Assembly: GCF_965208485.1 (NCBI RefSeq)
Contig: NZ_OZ242344.1
Coordinates: 620,001 to 684,000 of the forward strand
Length of the DNA: 64,000 nucleotides
Source of the DNA: Poriferisodalis sp965208485
Lineage (GTDB): Bacteria; Actinomycetota; Acidimicrobiia; Acidimicrobiales; Poriferisodalaceae
Direction: 5' to 3'
Shown here in pieces: positions 41,323 to 50,244 of this stretch (its first letter is position 1; the number at the start of each line of letters is the position of its first letter). The position numbers were made by a program, and so were the translations under genes. The notes below the pieces were generated by a model. The model searched no databases. It was given only the letters and a program-made list of their open reading frames with translations, and had not been told where the DNA came from.

Positions 41323-43100
41323 ACGGCCCTTCCAGTCAGGGCCGAAACGGCGGCGACCTGCTGGTGGAGGTGCTGTCGGACTTGGGGACAGACGCTGCCT
41401 TCGGCGTCGTCAGCGTTCACAATCTGCCGCTGGTCGATGCCCTCGCGCACCGGCTGCGCTGGGTGCCGACCCGCAGCGAGGCCGCGGCGGTCAACGCCGC
41501 CGACGGCTATGCGCGGGTTCGCCGCACCCCCGGCTGTGCAGTGACCTCCACAGGCACTGGCGCCGCCAACGCGGCCGGCGCGCTGGTGGAAGCTCTGACC
41601 GCCGGTTCGCCGGTGCTGCATGTGACCAGCCAGATCCCCAGCGAGTACCTCGGCAAGGGTCGGGGAGTCATCCACGAAACCCGCGACCAGCTTGCGCTGC
41701 TCACCTCGTGTTCGGTCTGGGCAACAACAGTGGGTGCTGACCCGGCCGCCGATTTTGCCGATGCCAAGTGGCGTCTTGGCCAGCACCCGCGCGGCCCGGT
41801 CAGCCTCGAATGGCCCATCGACCTGCAGTACCAAGAGCCGGCCCCGTTCGCGTCCGGCGATGGCGGCGCTGCGCCACGCGCCACTGGTTCACTCAGAGTG
41901 GACGAACCCAAGGTCACAGCGCCTGAGCCGGCTGCCGCCGGCAGCTTGGGTGACACCGCCGATGGTGTGCCCGAACCCGACGATGACGTATTGGACCGGG
42001 CTGCCATGCTCATCGCATCTGCGCAGCGGCCGCTGGTGTGGGCAGGCGGCGGGGCCGTCGGCGCTGGCAGGCAGATCGATGATCTCTTGCGCTCAACGGG
42101 TGCGGGCATGTTCACCTCCAACGCCGGGCGTGGCGTAGTGCCTGAATCCGACGACCGGGTCATCGGCAACTTCGCCGCTTCGCCTGCCGGCGCCGAGCTG
42201 CTGTCGCAGGCCGATCTGCTGATTTCGATCGGCACGCACTTCCGATCCAACGAGACCCACAGCTACCGGCTGGCGATGCCGCAAAGACACATCCAGATCG
42301 ACGTGGACCCGGCAGCCATCGGCCGGGTCTATCCGGCCGAGATCGGGATCGTGGGCGATGCCGCGGCCGTCTTGGACGCCCTGGTCGATCAGCTCAGCGG
42401 AAGAGACGGCGAACGACACCGCACGCGACACGGAGACAGTGCATCAGGCGGCGATCCCGATTGGAGCGAAGCCGTCGCCGCTGCACGCGAGCAATGTCGT
42501 GCTCAGTCGCGCCGCGACATCGGTCCTTATGCGTCCATCTGCGACATCATGGCGAACGTGCTCGGTCCACATGCGCCCCGTGTGCGCGACATCACCATTC
42601 CGAACAGCTCTTGGGGTAACCGGCTGCTGCCTGTGACGGACCCGACCACCAACGTTGTCCCCCGAGGCGGCGGCATCGGACAGGCTGTCGGCATGGCAAT
42701 TGGGGCTGCCGTGGCCAGACCGGTCGAGCCCACGATGGTGATGGTCGGCGACGGCGGCATCGCTCCCCAGCTCGGCGAACTGGCCACGCTGGCACAGGAA
42801 GAGCTGCCGGTCACACTGGTTGTCTTCGACGACGGCGGCTACGGGGTGCTTCGCAACACGCAGGATCGCCATGTGGGCCGCCGCTCAGGTGTCAACCTGT
42901 ACACGCCGGACTTCGCTGCGACGGCGGCGGCGTTCGACATCGGCTACCGCGATGTGTCGACAACTGACGAATTCGCCGCAGCGTTCGAGGCTGCGACGGC
43001 CAGCGGGAACCCACAGATGATCCGGGTGGACTGCGACAAACTCGGCCCCATGCCGGTGCCGTTCATCCCGCCCGTCGAAGTGCCCCAGGCGGACCGATGA
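41313..43100 (+). CDS. Thiamine diphosphate-dependent decarboxylase/synthase
   Basis: A 595-residue enzyme of the acetolactate synthase/benzoylformate decarboxylase superfamily. The catalytic Glu of the PYR domain is in RSEAAAVNAADGYARV, then STGTGAANAAGALVEA. The central domain has VWAGGGAV. The PP domain has MVGDGGIAPQLGELATL and FDDGGYGVLR; the usual second Asn pair of the GDG..NN metal motif is replaced by DD-G. A ~40-residue Ala/Pro/Asp-rich insert lies at about 180-225. It could decarboxylate a 2-oxoacid formed in the pathway. Start ATG 41313. Confidence 0.87.
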   Translation: MTANGPSSQGRNGGDLLVEVLSDLGTDAAFGVVSVHNLPLVDALAHRLRWVPTRSEAAAVNAADGYARVRRTPGCAVTSTGTGAANAAGALVEALTAGSPVLHVTSQIPSEYLGKGRGVIHETRDQLALLTSCSVWATTVGADPAADFADAKWRLGQHPRGPVSLEWPIDLQYQEPAPFASGDGGAAPRATGSLRVDEPKVTAPEPAAAGSLGDTADGVPEPDDDVLDRAAMLIASAQRPLVWAGGGAVGAGRQIDDLLRSTGAGMFTSNAGRGVVPESDDRVIGNFAASPAGAELLSQADLLISIGTHFRSNETHSYRLAMPQRHIQIDVDPAAIGRVYPAEIGIVGDAAAVLDALVDQLSGRDGERHRTRHGDSASGGDPDWSEAVAAAREQCRAQSRRDIGPYASICDIMANVLGPHAPRVRDITIPNSSWGNRLLPVTDPTTNVVPRGGGIGQAVGMAIGAAVARPVEPTMVMVGDGGIAPQLGELATLAQEELPVTLVVFDDGGYGVLRNTQDRHVGRRSGVNLYTPDFAATAAAFDIGYRDVSTTDEFAAAFEAATASGNPQMIRVDCDKLGPMPVPFIPPVEVPQADR

Positions 43101-43197
43101 CGACTCCCCCAGCCAGCTCCCACGTCCAGCCGACCGCGAGGCGCCCGAACCGCACGCCCACGGCACCGCGGACGGCCTCAGCTTCGAGACCGCTGCG

Positions 43198-44718
43198 ATG
43201 AGCGCTGGGCCAGAACCCGCACCGGCTCGACTGGCGAGCGGGCTGATTTCGCGCAGCCACCTCGGCATCGAGCCGTTCGAGATGCGCCGGCCGGACTCGC
43301 TGGCAGATGCCGCCGCCGCGGTTGCGGACGGCTCGTGGGCGCACGCCGGCGGTATCGACGTCGCCCAGCGCCTGCGGGCCGGGCAAGCCGCCGACGAACT
43401 CGTGCCGCTGTGCCGCCCACCGACATCCGCCGGGACCGGGCTTGAGATGCTGGGAGAGATCTCGCTCGGCGACGGGTGCTTGTTCATCGGCGCAGCCGTC
43501 ACCCATGCCCGCATCGAGTCGGACCCGCTGGTGCAGGCGCATCGACCCGACGTGGCAGCCACGTGGCGGACGATCGGCAACGTCAGGATCCGAGCTGCCG
43601 GCACGCTCGGCGGCAACCTGGCGGCGTTCCATCCCGGCTACGACGCCGCACCGATCCTGGCGGCTGCCGAGGCGACAGTCGTCGTCGCCGAACCCGACGG
43701 CACGCTGGATCGCTGCAGCGTTGCCGACCTGCCGCAGCACCGGCTGATCGTCGGCTGCGAGGTGCCGCTGTCGGGACAGGTCGTCTTTGACCGTTCGCTG
43801 AAGCCCGTCGTCTCGGTGGCCGTCGGGGATCAGGCTGTCGCCATCGGCTGCGCCTACGCGTACACCGTGGTGATTCCGCACGGCGCTACCAGGACTGAAG
43901 ACGTCGCCGCCGCGCTCGCCGCGCTGGCCGACCCTATCAACGACGCATTCGCCACTGCGGCTTACCGGCGCCGGATGATCGGCGTGCTCGTGGATCGGTG
44001 CCTGCGAGCACACGCTGAGCCACCTGTGCTTGCACGAGATGACCGCATGGGCGTGCCTGCGACCCGGCCTGCGTCGACGCAAGAAGTCGCGCCGCCAGAC
44101 GCCCGCTCACTGGAGGCAGCACCGCCCGCACGCTCGCAAGACGTCCAGTCGCCGGATGACGTCTCGCGAGACGGCGCCGGAAGCACGACCCATGTCGAGA
44201 TGCACCTGAACGGCGAGCCATTTGCCGTCGCGGCGCCGCCCTCGGAGATGCTGGTGGACACCATCCGCACTCGGGCCGGACTCGACGGCACCCGTGTTGG
44301 CTGTGACCAAGCCGTCTGCGGCACCTGCACGGTGCTGGTCGACGACATGCCGGCCGCATCGTGCTCCACATTCACTTGGCAAGCCGACGACACCGAGGTG
44401 CTCACGATCGAATCCGCCAGCGACCCCGACAGCGCCAACGCGCGGGGCGACGTGGCATCGATCCTGCCCGCGGTGCAGGGCGCCTTCGCCAAGAGCAGCG
44501 CATTCCAGTGCGGCTACTGCACACCCGGGCTGATCTTGGTGGCCGCTGCCCTGCTCGCCCGTCATCGCGATCCCGACCGGGCCACCATCTGCGATTGGCT
44601 GGACTCGAACGTCTGCCGCTGCACCGGCTACCTGATGGTGATCGAAGCGGTCGAGGCCGCCGCGGCGGCACTGGCAGGGCACGCTTCTGCGGACAGCTCC
44701 TCAGGAAGCGCGGCATGA
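43198..44718 (+). CDS. Molybdenum hydroxylase FAD subunit fused to [2Fe-2S] subunit
   Basis: A 506-residue fusion of the CoxM-like and CoxS-like parts of xanthine dehydrogenase/CO dehydrogenase-family enzymes. Residues about 20-270: FAD-binding domain with WAHAGGIDVAQRLRAG and RAAGTLGGNLAAFHPGYDAA. Residues about 285-330: low-complexity linker. Residues about 335-490: ferredoxin domain with GCDQAVCGTCTVLVDD (CxxxxCxxC..C) and CGYCTPGLILVAAAL..CRCTGY. The usual order is separate genes. Starts 97 bases after the ThDP gene, and its stop overlaps the large-subunit start as ATGA. Transfers electrons from the Mo site to NAD+ or another acceptor. Confidence 0.9.
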   Translation: MSAGPEPAPARLASGLISRSHLGIEPFEMRRPDSLADAAAAVADGSWAHAGGIDVAQRLRAGQAADELVPLCRPPTSAGTGLEMLGEISLGDGCLFIGAAVTHARIESDPLVQAHRPDVAATWRTIGNVRIRAAGTLGGNLAAFHPGYDAAPILAAAEATVVVAEPDGTLDRCSVADLPQHRLIVGCEVPLSGQVVFDRSLKPVVSVAVGDQAVAIGCAYAYTVVIPHGATRTEDVAAALAALADPINDAFATAAYRRRMIGVLVDRCLRAHAEPPVLARDDRMGVPATRPASTQEVAPPDARSLEAAPPARSQDVQSPDDVSRDGAGSTTHVEMHLNGEPFAVAAPPSEMLVDTIRTRAGLDGTRVGCDQAVCGTCTVLVDDMPAASCSTFTWQADDTEVLTIESASDPDSANARGDVASILPAVQGAFAKSSAFQCGYCTPGLILVAAALLARHRDPDRATICDWLDSNVCRCTGYLMVIEAVEAAAAALAGHASADSSSGSAA

Positions 44719-47105
44719 CCCGCTCTGATGCTGCCCTGAAGGTCTCCGGTACAGCGCCCTATGCGGTCGATGTCTCGCTCGGCGGGATGCTGCACGCCAA
44801 GGTGCTGCACTCGCCGCATGCCCATGCACTGGTCACGAGGATCGACACCACCGACGCAGAAGCAGCCCCCGGCGTGCGAGCCGTGCTCACCCGTCGCGAC
44901 CTGCTGGACGCAGATGCGTGCGAGCGCTGGGCCAGCCAGGACACCCGCTTGCACATGCCCCAGCGGCCCCTGGTGGCCTCGCACAGCTACGGCTACTTCA
45001 TCAAGGATCAGCCGATTTTGGCCCTGGACCGGGTGCGCTGCATCGGCGATCCGGTGGCGGCCATCGCGGCTGTCACCGAGCTGGATGCGGCCCGGGCGCT
45101 GTCGCTGGTGAAAGTCGACTACGAGCAGCTGCCCGCCGTGACCGACTTCGACGAAGCATTGGCCCCCGGCGCACCCGAGCTCTTCGGTGACGCACCGCTC
45201 GCCATGACGCCGAAGTACGGCCAGGGCGCGAGCGGCGGCGCCCGGCCGCGGCCGAACGTCTGCTACCGCTTCGGCTACGAGACCGGCGACCCTGCCGAGT
45301 TCGACCGCTGCGATCACGTCTTCACCGATGTGTTCAATTTCGACGGCCGCCAGCAGCACCTGCACTTGGAGCCGTTCGTGGCGGTAGCCCGCTGGACCAG
45401 CGCTCCATGGTCGGGTGGCGCAGCACCGCAGCACCTCGACAGCAGCGGCCGGCTGGAGCTCTGGTCGAGCTGCCAAAACCCGTTCCCCGTGCGCAAGGAG
45501 ATGGCCCGCCTGCTGGGCATCGGCGAGCAGCGGGTGCGCATGCACGTCGGCTACCTCGGCGGCGGCTTCGGCGCCAAGAACGGCTGCAAGACCGAGCCCA
45601 TAGCCGCGCTGCTGGCGCTGAAGGCCGGGGCACCGGTGCGTTACTGCCTCACCATGGATGAGGGCTTCTGGACGATGCGTCAGCACAACGCCCGGCTCAC
45701 GCTGCGCACCGGCGTCATGGCCGACGGCACGCTCGTGGCCCGCGACGCTGAAGTGCTGCTCGACGGGGGCGCCTACGCGGACGCCAGCCCGCTCGTGGCG
45801 GAGAAGGCCGGCTACCGGGTGGCAGGCCCGTACCGCTGGCGGCACATCCGGTCGGTCACCGACGCCGTGCTCACCAACACCACGCCGGCCGGTCCGTTCC
45901 GGGGCTTCGGCGGCACGCAGGCCAACTTCGCGTGCGAGAGCCAGATCGACATGATCGCTGACCGGCTCGGCCTCGACCCCGTCGAGCTGCGGCGCCGCAA
46001 CCTGATCGGGCTGGGCGAGCCCTACGTGCCGGGCGAGTCGGCCATGGACTCGGACCTGGTCGAGGGTCTGGACCTGGTGGCCGACCGCATCGGCATGAAC
46101 GAACAGCGCCCACCGGGGAGGGGGCGTGGCGTGGCAGTGGGATTCAAGGACTCCGGAGGCGTGAACAAGCCTGCGCAGGCCCGCGTGAAGGTGGCCACCT
46201 CGGGCGATGCCTGGGTGCAGTGCGGCACTGTCGAGATGGGCCAGGGCGCCCAGACCGCCCTGCGAGAGGTTGCAGCGCGGGTGCTCGGCGTGAGCCGCGA
46301 GCGAGTCCACTGGTCTGACATCGACACCGACCACACGCCCTTCGACCAGGGCACGAACGCATCGTCAGCCATTTCGGTCATGGGCCAGGCAGTGCAGAAG
46401 GCCGCCGAAGCGGCCCGGCTGCGCGTCCTGCTGTTCGCCGCAACGGCACTGGGCATTCCGCTCGAGCGCGTCGAGTTCCAGGACGGACTCGTCATCGCGG
46501 CTTCCCCGGACGGCTCGGGCGAGCCCGAACGCGTCCCGCTGGCACCGCTGGTGATGGGCTTCTACGGCGGCACCGGCTACGAGTTCACCGGCGAGGGGTT
46601 CTTCAAGGCACCCGGCGAGAGCCGTGCGCCGCTGGAATCCCCGTGTGTGTCATGGGAGTACGGCTGGGGAGCTGCGGAGGTGTCGGTGGACGCCGAGACC
46701 GGCGTGGTGACCGTTCACCGGTTGGTGGTGTCGGGCGATGCGGGCACGGTGCTGCACCCCGGTGCCTGCCGTGGCCAGGACGAGGGTGCCGCGATCATGG
46801 GCCTCGGCGGCGCGCTGTTCGAGACCATGCGCTTCGACGGCGCTGTGCTCGCCAATGGCAGCCTGGTGGACTACCGGGTGCCGCGGGCCAGCGACCTGCC
46901 GGCAGAGTTCGTGTCGATCACCCAACAGCAGGGGCACGGACCGGGTCCGTTCGGCTCCAAGGGCCTCGGCGAGGGGGCGATGCTGCCCGTCGCTTCGGCC
47001 ATTGCGAACGCCATCGCCGATGCCACCGGGGTGAGGGTTACCTCGATGCCGTTGACCGGCGAGACCGTGCTGACTGCGCTCGACGCTGCCCGGGAGCAAG
47101 CATGA
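44715..47105 (+). CDS. Molybdenum hydroxylase large subunit (xanthine dehydrogenase family)
   Basis: A 796-residue molybdopterin-binding subunit. It starts with VSGTAPYAVDVSLGGMLHAK, the aldehyde-oxidase-type hammerhead. Mo-cofactor motifs follow: GYLGGGFGAKNGCKTEP, AGPFRGFGGTQANFACESQI, EMGQGAQTALREVAA, and the catalytic Glu in GSKGLGEGAMLPV near the C terminus. ATG 44715 is chosen because it overlaps the fused small subunit as ATGA; the open frame extends further up. It would hydroxylate an N-heterocycle, aldehyde or aromatic ring carbon with water as oxygen source. The PFRGFGG motif argues against CO dehydrogenase. Confidence 0.92.
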   Translation: MTRSDAALKVSGTAPYAVDVSLGGMLHAKVLHSPHAHALVTRIDTTDAEAAPGVRAVLTRRDLLDADACERWASQDTRLHMPQRPLVASHSYGYFIKDQPILALDRVRCIGDPVAAIAAVTELDAARALSLVKVDYEQLPAVTDFDEALAPGAPELFGDAPLAMTPKYGQGASGGARPRPNVCYRFGYETGDPAEFDRCDHVFTDVFNFDGRQQHLHLEPFVAVARWTSAPWSGGAAPQHLDSSGRLELWSSCQNPFPVRKEMARLLGIGEQRVRMHVGYLGGGFGAKNGCKTEPIAALLALKAGAPVRYCLTMDEGFWTMRQHNARLTLRTGVMADGTLVARDAEVLLDGGAYADASPLVAEKAGYRVAGPYRWRHIRSVTDAVLTNTTPAGPFRGFGGTQANFACESQIDMIADRLGLDPVELRRRNLIGLGEPYVPGESAMDSDLVEGLDLVADRIGMNEQRPPGRGRGVAVGFKDSGGVNKPAQARVKVATSGDAWVQCGTVEMGQGAQTALREVAARVLGVSRERVHWSDIDTDHTPFDQGTNASSAISVMGQAVQKAAEAARLRVLLFAATALGIPLERVEFQDGLVIAASPDGSGEPERVPLAPLVMGFYGGTGYEFTGEGFFKAPGESRAPLESPCVSWEYGWGAAEVSVDAETGVVTVHRLVVSGDAGTVLHPGACRGQDEGAAIMGLGGALFETMRFDGAVLANGSLVDYRVPRASDLPAEFVSITQQQGHGPGPFGSKGLGEGAMLPVASAIANAIADATGVRVTSMPLTGETVLTALDAAREQA

Positions 47106-48004
47106 GTGCGGCCTCCGGCGATCGTTGGACCATCACCCATGTGCGCCATCTCGCGCTCAGCTGCAGCGCATTCGATGAGTGCCTCGACTACTACGCCGGG
47201 CCGTGGGGGCTGGAGCGGCTCGGCGACTCGGATGAACAACAGGCGGTGTTGCGAGCCACCGGTCCGGAACACCATGTGCTGGAGCTGCATCGTTCGGATC
47301 GCAACAGCATCGACCACCTGAGCCTCGGACTCGCCGATGACCGAGCCGTCGACGCTGCCGCTGCCGAACTCGGAAGCGCCGGTGTCACGCTGCTGAGCGA
47401 GCCGGCCGAGGTGGACAGGCCCGGCAGCGGCTACGGCTTCCGCATTGCCGACCCAGAGGGGCGCATCGTGGAGCTGTCGGCGTGCACCGAAGCCGTGCCA
47501 GCGGGCCCCGCCGAGCTCACGCCCGTCAAGATCGCCCATGTGGTACTGAACACTGCCGACATCGAGTCGCTGTGTGCGTGGTGGTGCAACGTGCTGGGCT
47601 TCCGGGTGAGCGACTGGAGCGAACGGCAGATGGTGTTCCTGCGCTGCAACAGCGATCACCATTCGATTGCGTTCAACCGGGCTGAGTGGGCATCGCTGAA
47701 CCATGTCGCCTACGAGGTTCCCTCGCTGGATGCGTTCATGTCGTCGATCGGCCGCCTGAAGCGTGCGGGTCACGATGTCGGCTGGGGCCCCGGCCGGCAC
47801 GGGCCGGGCAACAACGCGTTCGGCTACTTCATGGACCCCGCAGGCACCGTGCCCGAGGTCACCGCCGAGGTGCAACAGATCGACGAGGCCACCTGGGTGC
47901 CGCGCACCTGGCCGCGTACGCCCGAGCTGTCAGACCGCTGGGGCACCGCCGGACCCCCGTCCGCAGAGATGCGGCAGTTCATGGCGGGGACCCCTGACGC
48001 CTGA
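47102..48004 (+). CDS. VOC-family extradiol dioxygenase-like protein
   Basis: A 300-residue protein with two vicinal-oxygen-chelate (glyoxalase/bleomycin-resistance) modules like catechol 2,3-dioxygenase. First module: HVRHLALSCSAFDECLDYYA and SIDHLSLGLADD. Second module: PVKIAHVVLNTADIESLCAW with the first metal His, ASLNHVAYEVPSLDAF with the second, and GTVPEVTAEVQQI with the Glu ligand. Starts four bases inside the large-subunit stop (ATGA). Ring cleavage of a catechol formed by the upstream enzymes would be its role. Metal ligands are present; the exact substrate is not readable. Confidence 0.86.
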   Translation: MSAASGDRWTITHVRHLALSCSAFDECLDYYAGPWGLERLGDSDEQQAVLRATGPEHHVLELHRSDRNSIDHLSLGLADDRAVDAAAAELGSAGVTLLSEPAEVDRPGSGYGFRIADPEGRIVELSACTEAVPAGPAELTPVKIAHVVLNTADIESLCAWWCNVLGFRVSDWSERQMVFLRCNSDHHSIAFNRAEWASLNHVAYEVPSLDAFMSSIGRLKRAGHDVGWGPGRHGPGNNAFGYFMDPAGTVPEVTAEVQQIDEATWVPRTWPRTPELSDRWGTAGPPSAEMRQFMAGTPDA

Positions 48005-48064
48005 CTGTCTCAGCGTGAATGCAGCGCCGGCTCACGTTCGACTCGCTGGTGAGACGCGCCCGGG

Positions 48065-49141
48065 TCAGTCGAGCTCGCGGAGCGAGGCCGCTGCCCGATC
48101 CACGGCCGACTGATCGCGGCCGATCAGCACCACAGCGGCCTGAACGCTGGCGTCATCGGGCGGACTCACCGGTTCGATGCTCCAGCGCCGGCCGACGACC
48201 TGCAGCTCGTGCCAGCAGCCGTCGGGACTGGCGAACCAGCCCTTGGCCCTCAGCAAGGGCTCGGGCTGATGTTCGAACCGACGTCCGACCGCGGCGGGTT
48301 CCCATGGCCCGACTCCCCGCACCGTGGCCGTCGCTGTCTCGATCGGGTGGCCGGGGGAAGCGGGGTCGAATGCCGCACCCCGGATCGCTGCGCTCACCAG
48401 CACTCTCGGATCGATGCGCCCATGAACCGACGGCACGACCATGCGGCCGGGCGCGATCTCGCCGATCCGAGCCGTCAGCGCTTCCGTATGGGTGTCAGCG
48501 ACGAGGTCGACCTTCGACAGCAGCACCAGGTGCGCCACGTCGATCTGGCGACGCACCGCGACCCCAATCTGGGCATCTTCGAGCTGGGCGGCCAGCAGCT
48601 GCGCATCCGCCACGGCAACCACGCCGTCGAGCCGGCAACCAGATGCAGCCTCGACGGCCGCCGCCATCGTTGCCGGATCGGACACGCCGCTGGCCTCGAC
48701 CACGATCGCGTCGAAGACGCCCGTGGAGGCAAGGGCTTCGAGCGATTCGGCCAGATCGTCCACCAGTGCGCAGCAGGCACAGCCGTTGGTGAGCTCGATC
48801 CGCTCGCCGGACCTCGATGCCAGTGCCGGCGCTGCCGCACCCTGATCATCCACTGCGTCGGCCTTCAGCGAGACGGCGTCGATGTTGATCGCACCGATGT
48901 CGTTCACCACGGCAGCTATGCGCAGACCGGCAGGATCGGACAGCAACCGTCGCAGCACCGTCGTCTTGCCGCTGCCCAGGAAGCCAGTGAGCACCGTGAC
49001 CCCAACGCCCCCCGCTTGGGGCTCTCCTGCGTCGCGCCGGGCAGCTGCGATCGAGCCCAACACGGCCTGCCATTCGGCGTCGATCTGTTCTGGATGAGTC
49101 TGCGACACTGGTCCCGATCCAGGTGCGCCCGGGGTGTCCAT
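48065..49141 (-). CDS. COG0523 (CobW-like) metal-binding GTPase
   Basis: A 358-residue G3E GTPase. GFLGSGKTT is the P-loop (about residues 52-60), NDIGAINIDA, the metal-binding CxCC motif NGCACCALVDD, VEASGVSDPATM, and SKVDLV as the NKxD-like guanine site. The C-terminal CobW domain contains AKGWFASPDGCWHELQVVGR. The family inserts or traffics metals such as Zn or Co. ATG 49141 is chosen over the frame up to 49216. It lies 20 bases after the ERG4/ERG24-like gene, at the end of that operon, so a metal-dependent partner enzyme there (for example the amidohydrolase) is a reasonable guess. Confidence 0.88.
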   Translation of the reverse strand: MDTPGAPGSGPVSQTHPEQIDAEWQAVLGSIAAARRDAGEPQAGGVGVTVLTGFLGSGKTTVLRRLLSDPAGLRIAAVVNDIGAINIDAVSLKADAVDDQGAAAPALASRSGERIELTNGCACCALVDDLAESLEALASTGVFDAIVVEASGVSDPATMAAAVEAASGCRLDGVVAVADAQLLAAQLEDAQIGVAVRRQIDVAHLVLLSKVDLVADTHTEALTARIGEIAPGRMVVPSVHGRIDPRVLVSAAIRGAAFDPASPGHPIETATATVRGVGPWEPAAVGRRFEHQPEPLLRAKGWFASPDGCWHELQVVGRRWSIEPVSPPDDASVQAAVVLIGRDQSAVDRAAASLRELD

Positions 49142-49161
49142 GGAGGTTCCTGTAGCCCCGC

Positions 49162-50244
49162 TCAGTAGATGCGCGGCACGATCCGCCAGCGCACTTCGGC
49201 CCGGTACTGGTCCCACAGCGGGCCGTACTTGGCGGCACAGCGGCGGTCGTCGGCGCGTTCACGCGGCACCAGCAGCGCCACGTAGTACAGCGGATACAGC
49301 CACGGGGCCAGCATGGACGGCCGGCCCAGCGCGAGGGCCAAGCCCACGCCCATGGCGATCTCGCCCAGGTAGTTGACGTGGCGTGACACGCCCCAGAAGC
49401 CGCTGACCAGCATGTGGCGCTCGCCGTCGGACAGCGCTTTGGGGGCGATGCCCAAGAACGCCCGATCGGGCTCGCGCTTGAAGCGGTGTTTCTGCAGGTT
49501 CGCACCCCGCGCCAGCACCCAGCCCCCGAGGAACACCGCCGCCGCAATGACCAGCAGCCACGCCGGCGCATCGGGATTGGCGAGATCGGCGACGGCCCAC
49601 AGGCCGACCGCGTAGAAGTACGGGTACCAGAACAGGCACCCCCAGATGAGCTTGAACCCCACCCGCTCGGCGAACAGGTCGTAGGTGTAGAGGTGGACTC
49701 GCTCGAAGACGAGATAGTCGACGACGAACCAGCTCATCAGCACGACATACAGGGCGACGCCAGGAGAGGCATCGCCGCCGAAGACGTCCCAGTGGTGCGC
49801 TGCGAATGAGAGCACGTTCAGCTCGAGCAGCACGGCGCCAGCCAGGTAGAGGTACATCTTGGCGTCGGCCCGGCCGCCGAACGGCTGCGGGTTTTCGCGA
49901 CGCCCCAGGTACAGCTCGGCGAGCAAGCCCCGCCCGCTCGTCGGCGCGCCCAGCACCGTGGCGGCACTCGCCCCGAGGCCCAGCACCAGCGCGCCGAGCG
50001 CGCTCGGCCAGCGCTGCTGCCACAGCCAGTCCCAGGGCATCAGGCCCGTCATGCACAGCGCGCACCACACCGCCAGCGTGATCACGAACACCAGCAGCCC
50101 GTTGACCCGGTACTGGAGCACCTCGCCGGTGCGCTCGTGGCGCGCATAGCCCGCCATGCGCCGCGCCGGCAGCACCAGGTGCAGCACGCCGACCGCGGCG
50201 AACACCGCCCAGGGTGCGAAGAACCCGGCCACCGCGTCGCTCAT
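49162..50244 (-). CDS. ERG4/ERG24-like membrane reductase
   Basis: A 360-residue polytopic membrane protein of the sterol C14/C24(28)-reductase family. LYLGRRENPQPFGGRADAK, then MYLYLAGAVLLELNVLSF, LVSGFWGVSRHVNYLGEIAM and AAKYGPLWDQYRAEVRWRIV followed by PRIY are the signatures. About nine hydrophobic helices. Bacterial members have NADPH-dependent C=C reductase function where studied; the substrate here may be a sterol-, hopanoid- or polyprenyl-like lipid. Overlaps the upstream SDR stop as ATGA, so it is in one operon with it. Confidence 0.85.
   Translation of the reverse strand: MSDAVAGFFAPWAVFAAVGVLHLVLPARRMAGYARHERTGEVLQYRVNGLLVFVITLAVWCALCMTGLMPWDWLWQQRWPSALGALVLGLGASAATVLGAPTSGRGLLAELYLGRRENPQPFGGRADAKMYLYLAGAVLLELNVLSFAAHHWDVFGGDASPGVALYVVLMSWFVVDYLVFERVHLYTYDLFAERVGFKLIWGCLFWYPYFYAVGLWAVADLANPDAPAWLLVIAAAVFLGGWVLARGANLQKHRFKREPDRAFLGIAPKALSDGERHMLVSGFWGVSRHVNYLGEIAMGVGLALALGRPSMLAPWLYPLYYVALLVPRERADDRRCAAKYGPLWDQYRAEVRWRIVPRIY

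Noticed and set aside
44628..46334. 568-codon - strand frame
   Set aside because: Antisense to the molybdenum hydroxylase large subunit.
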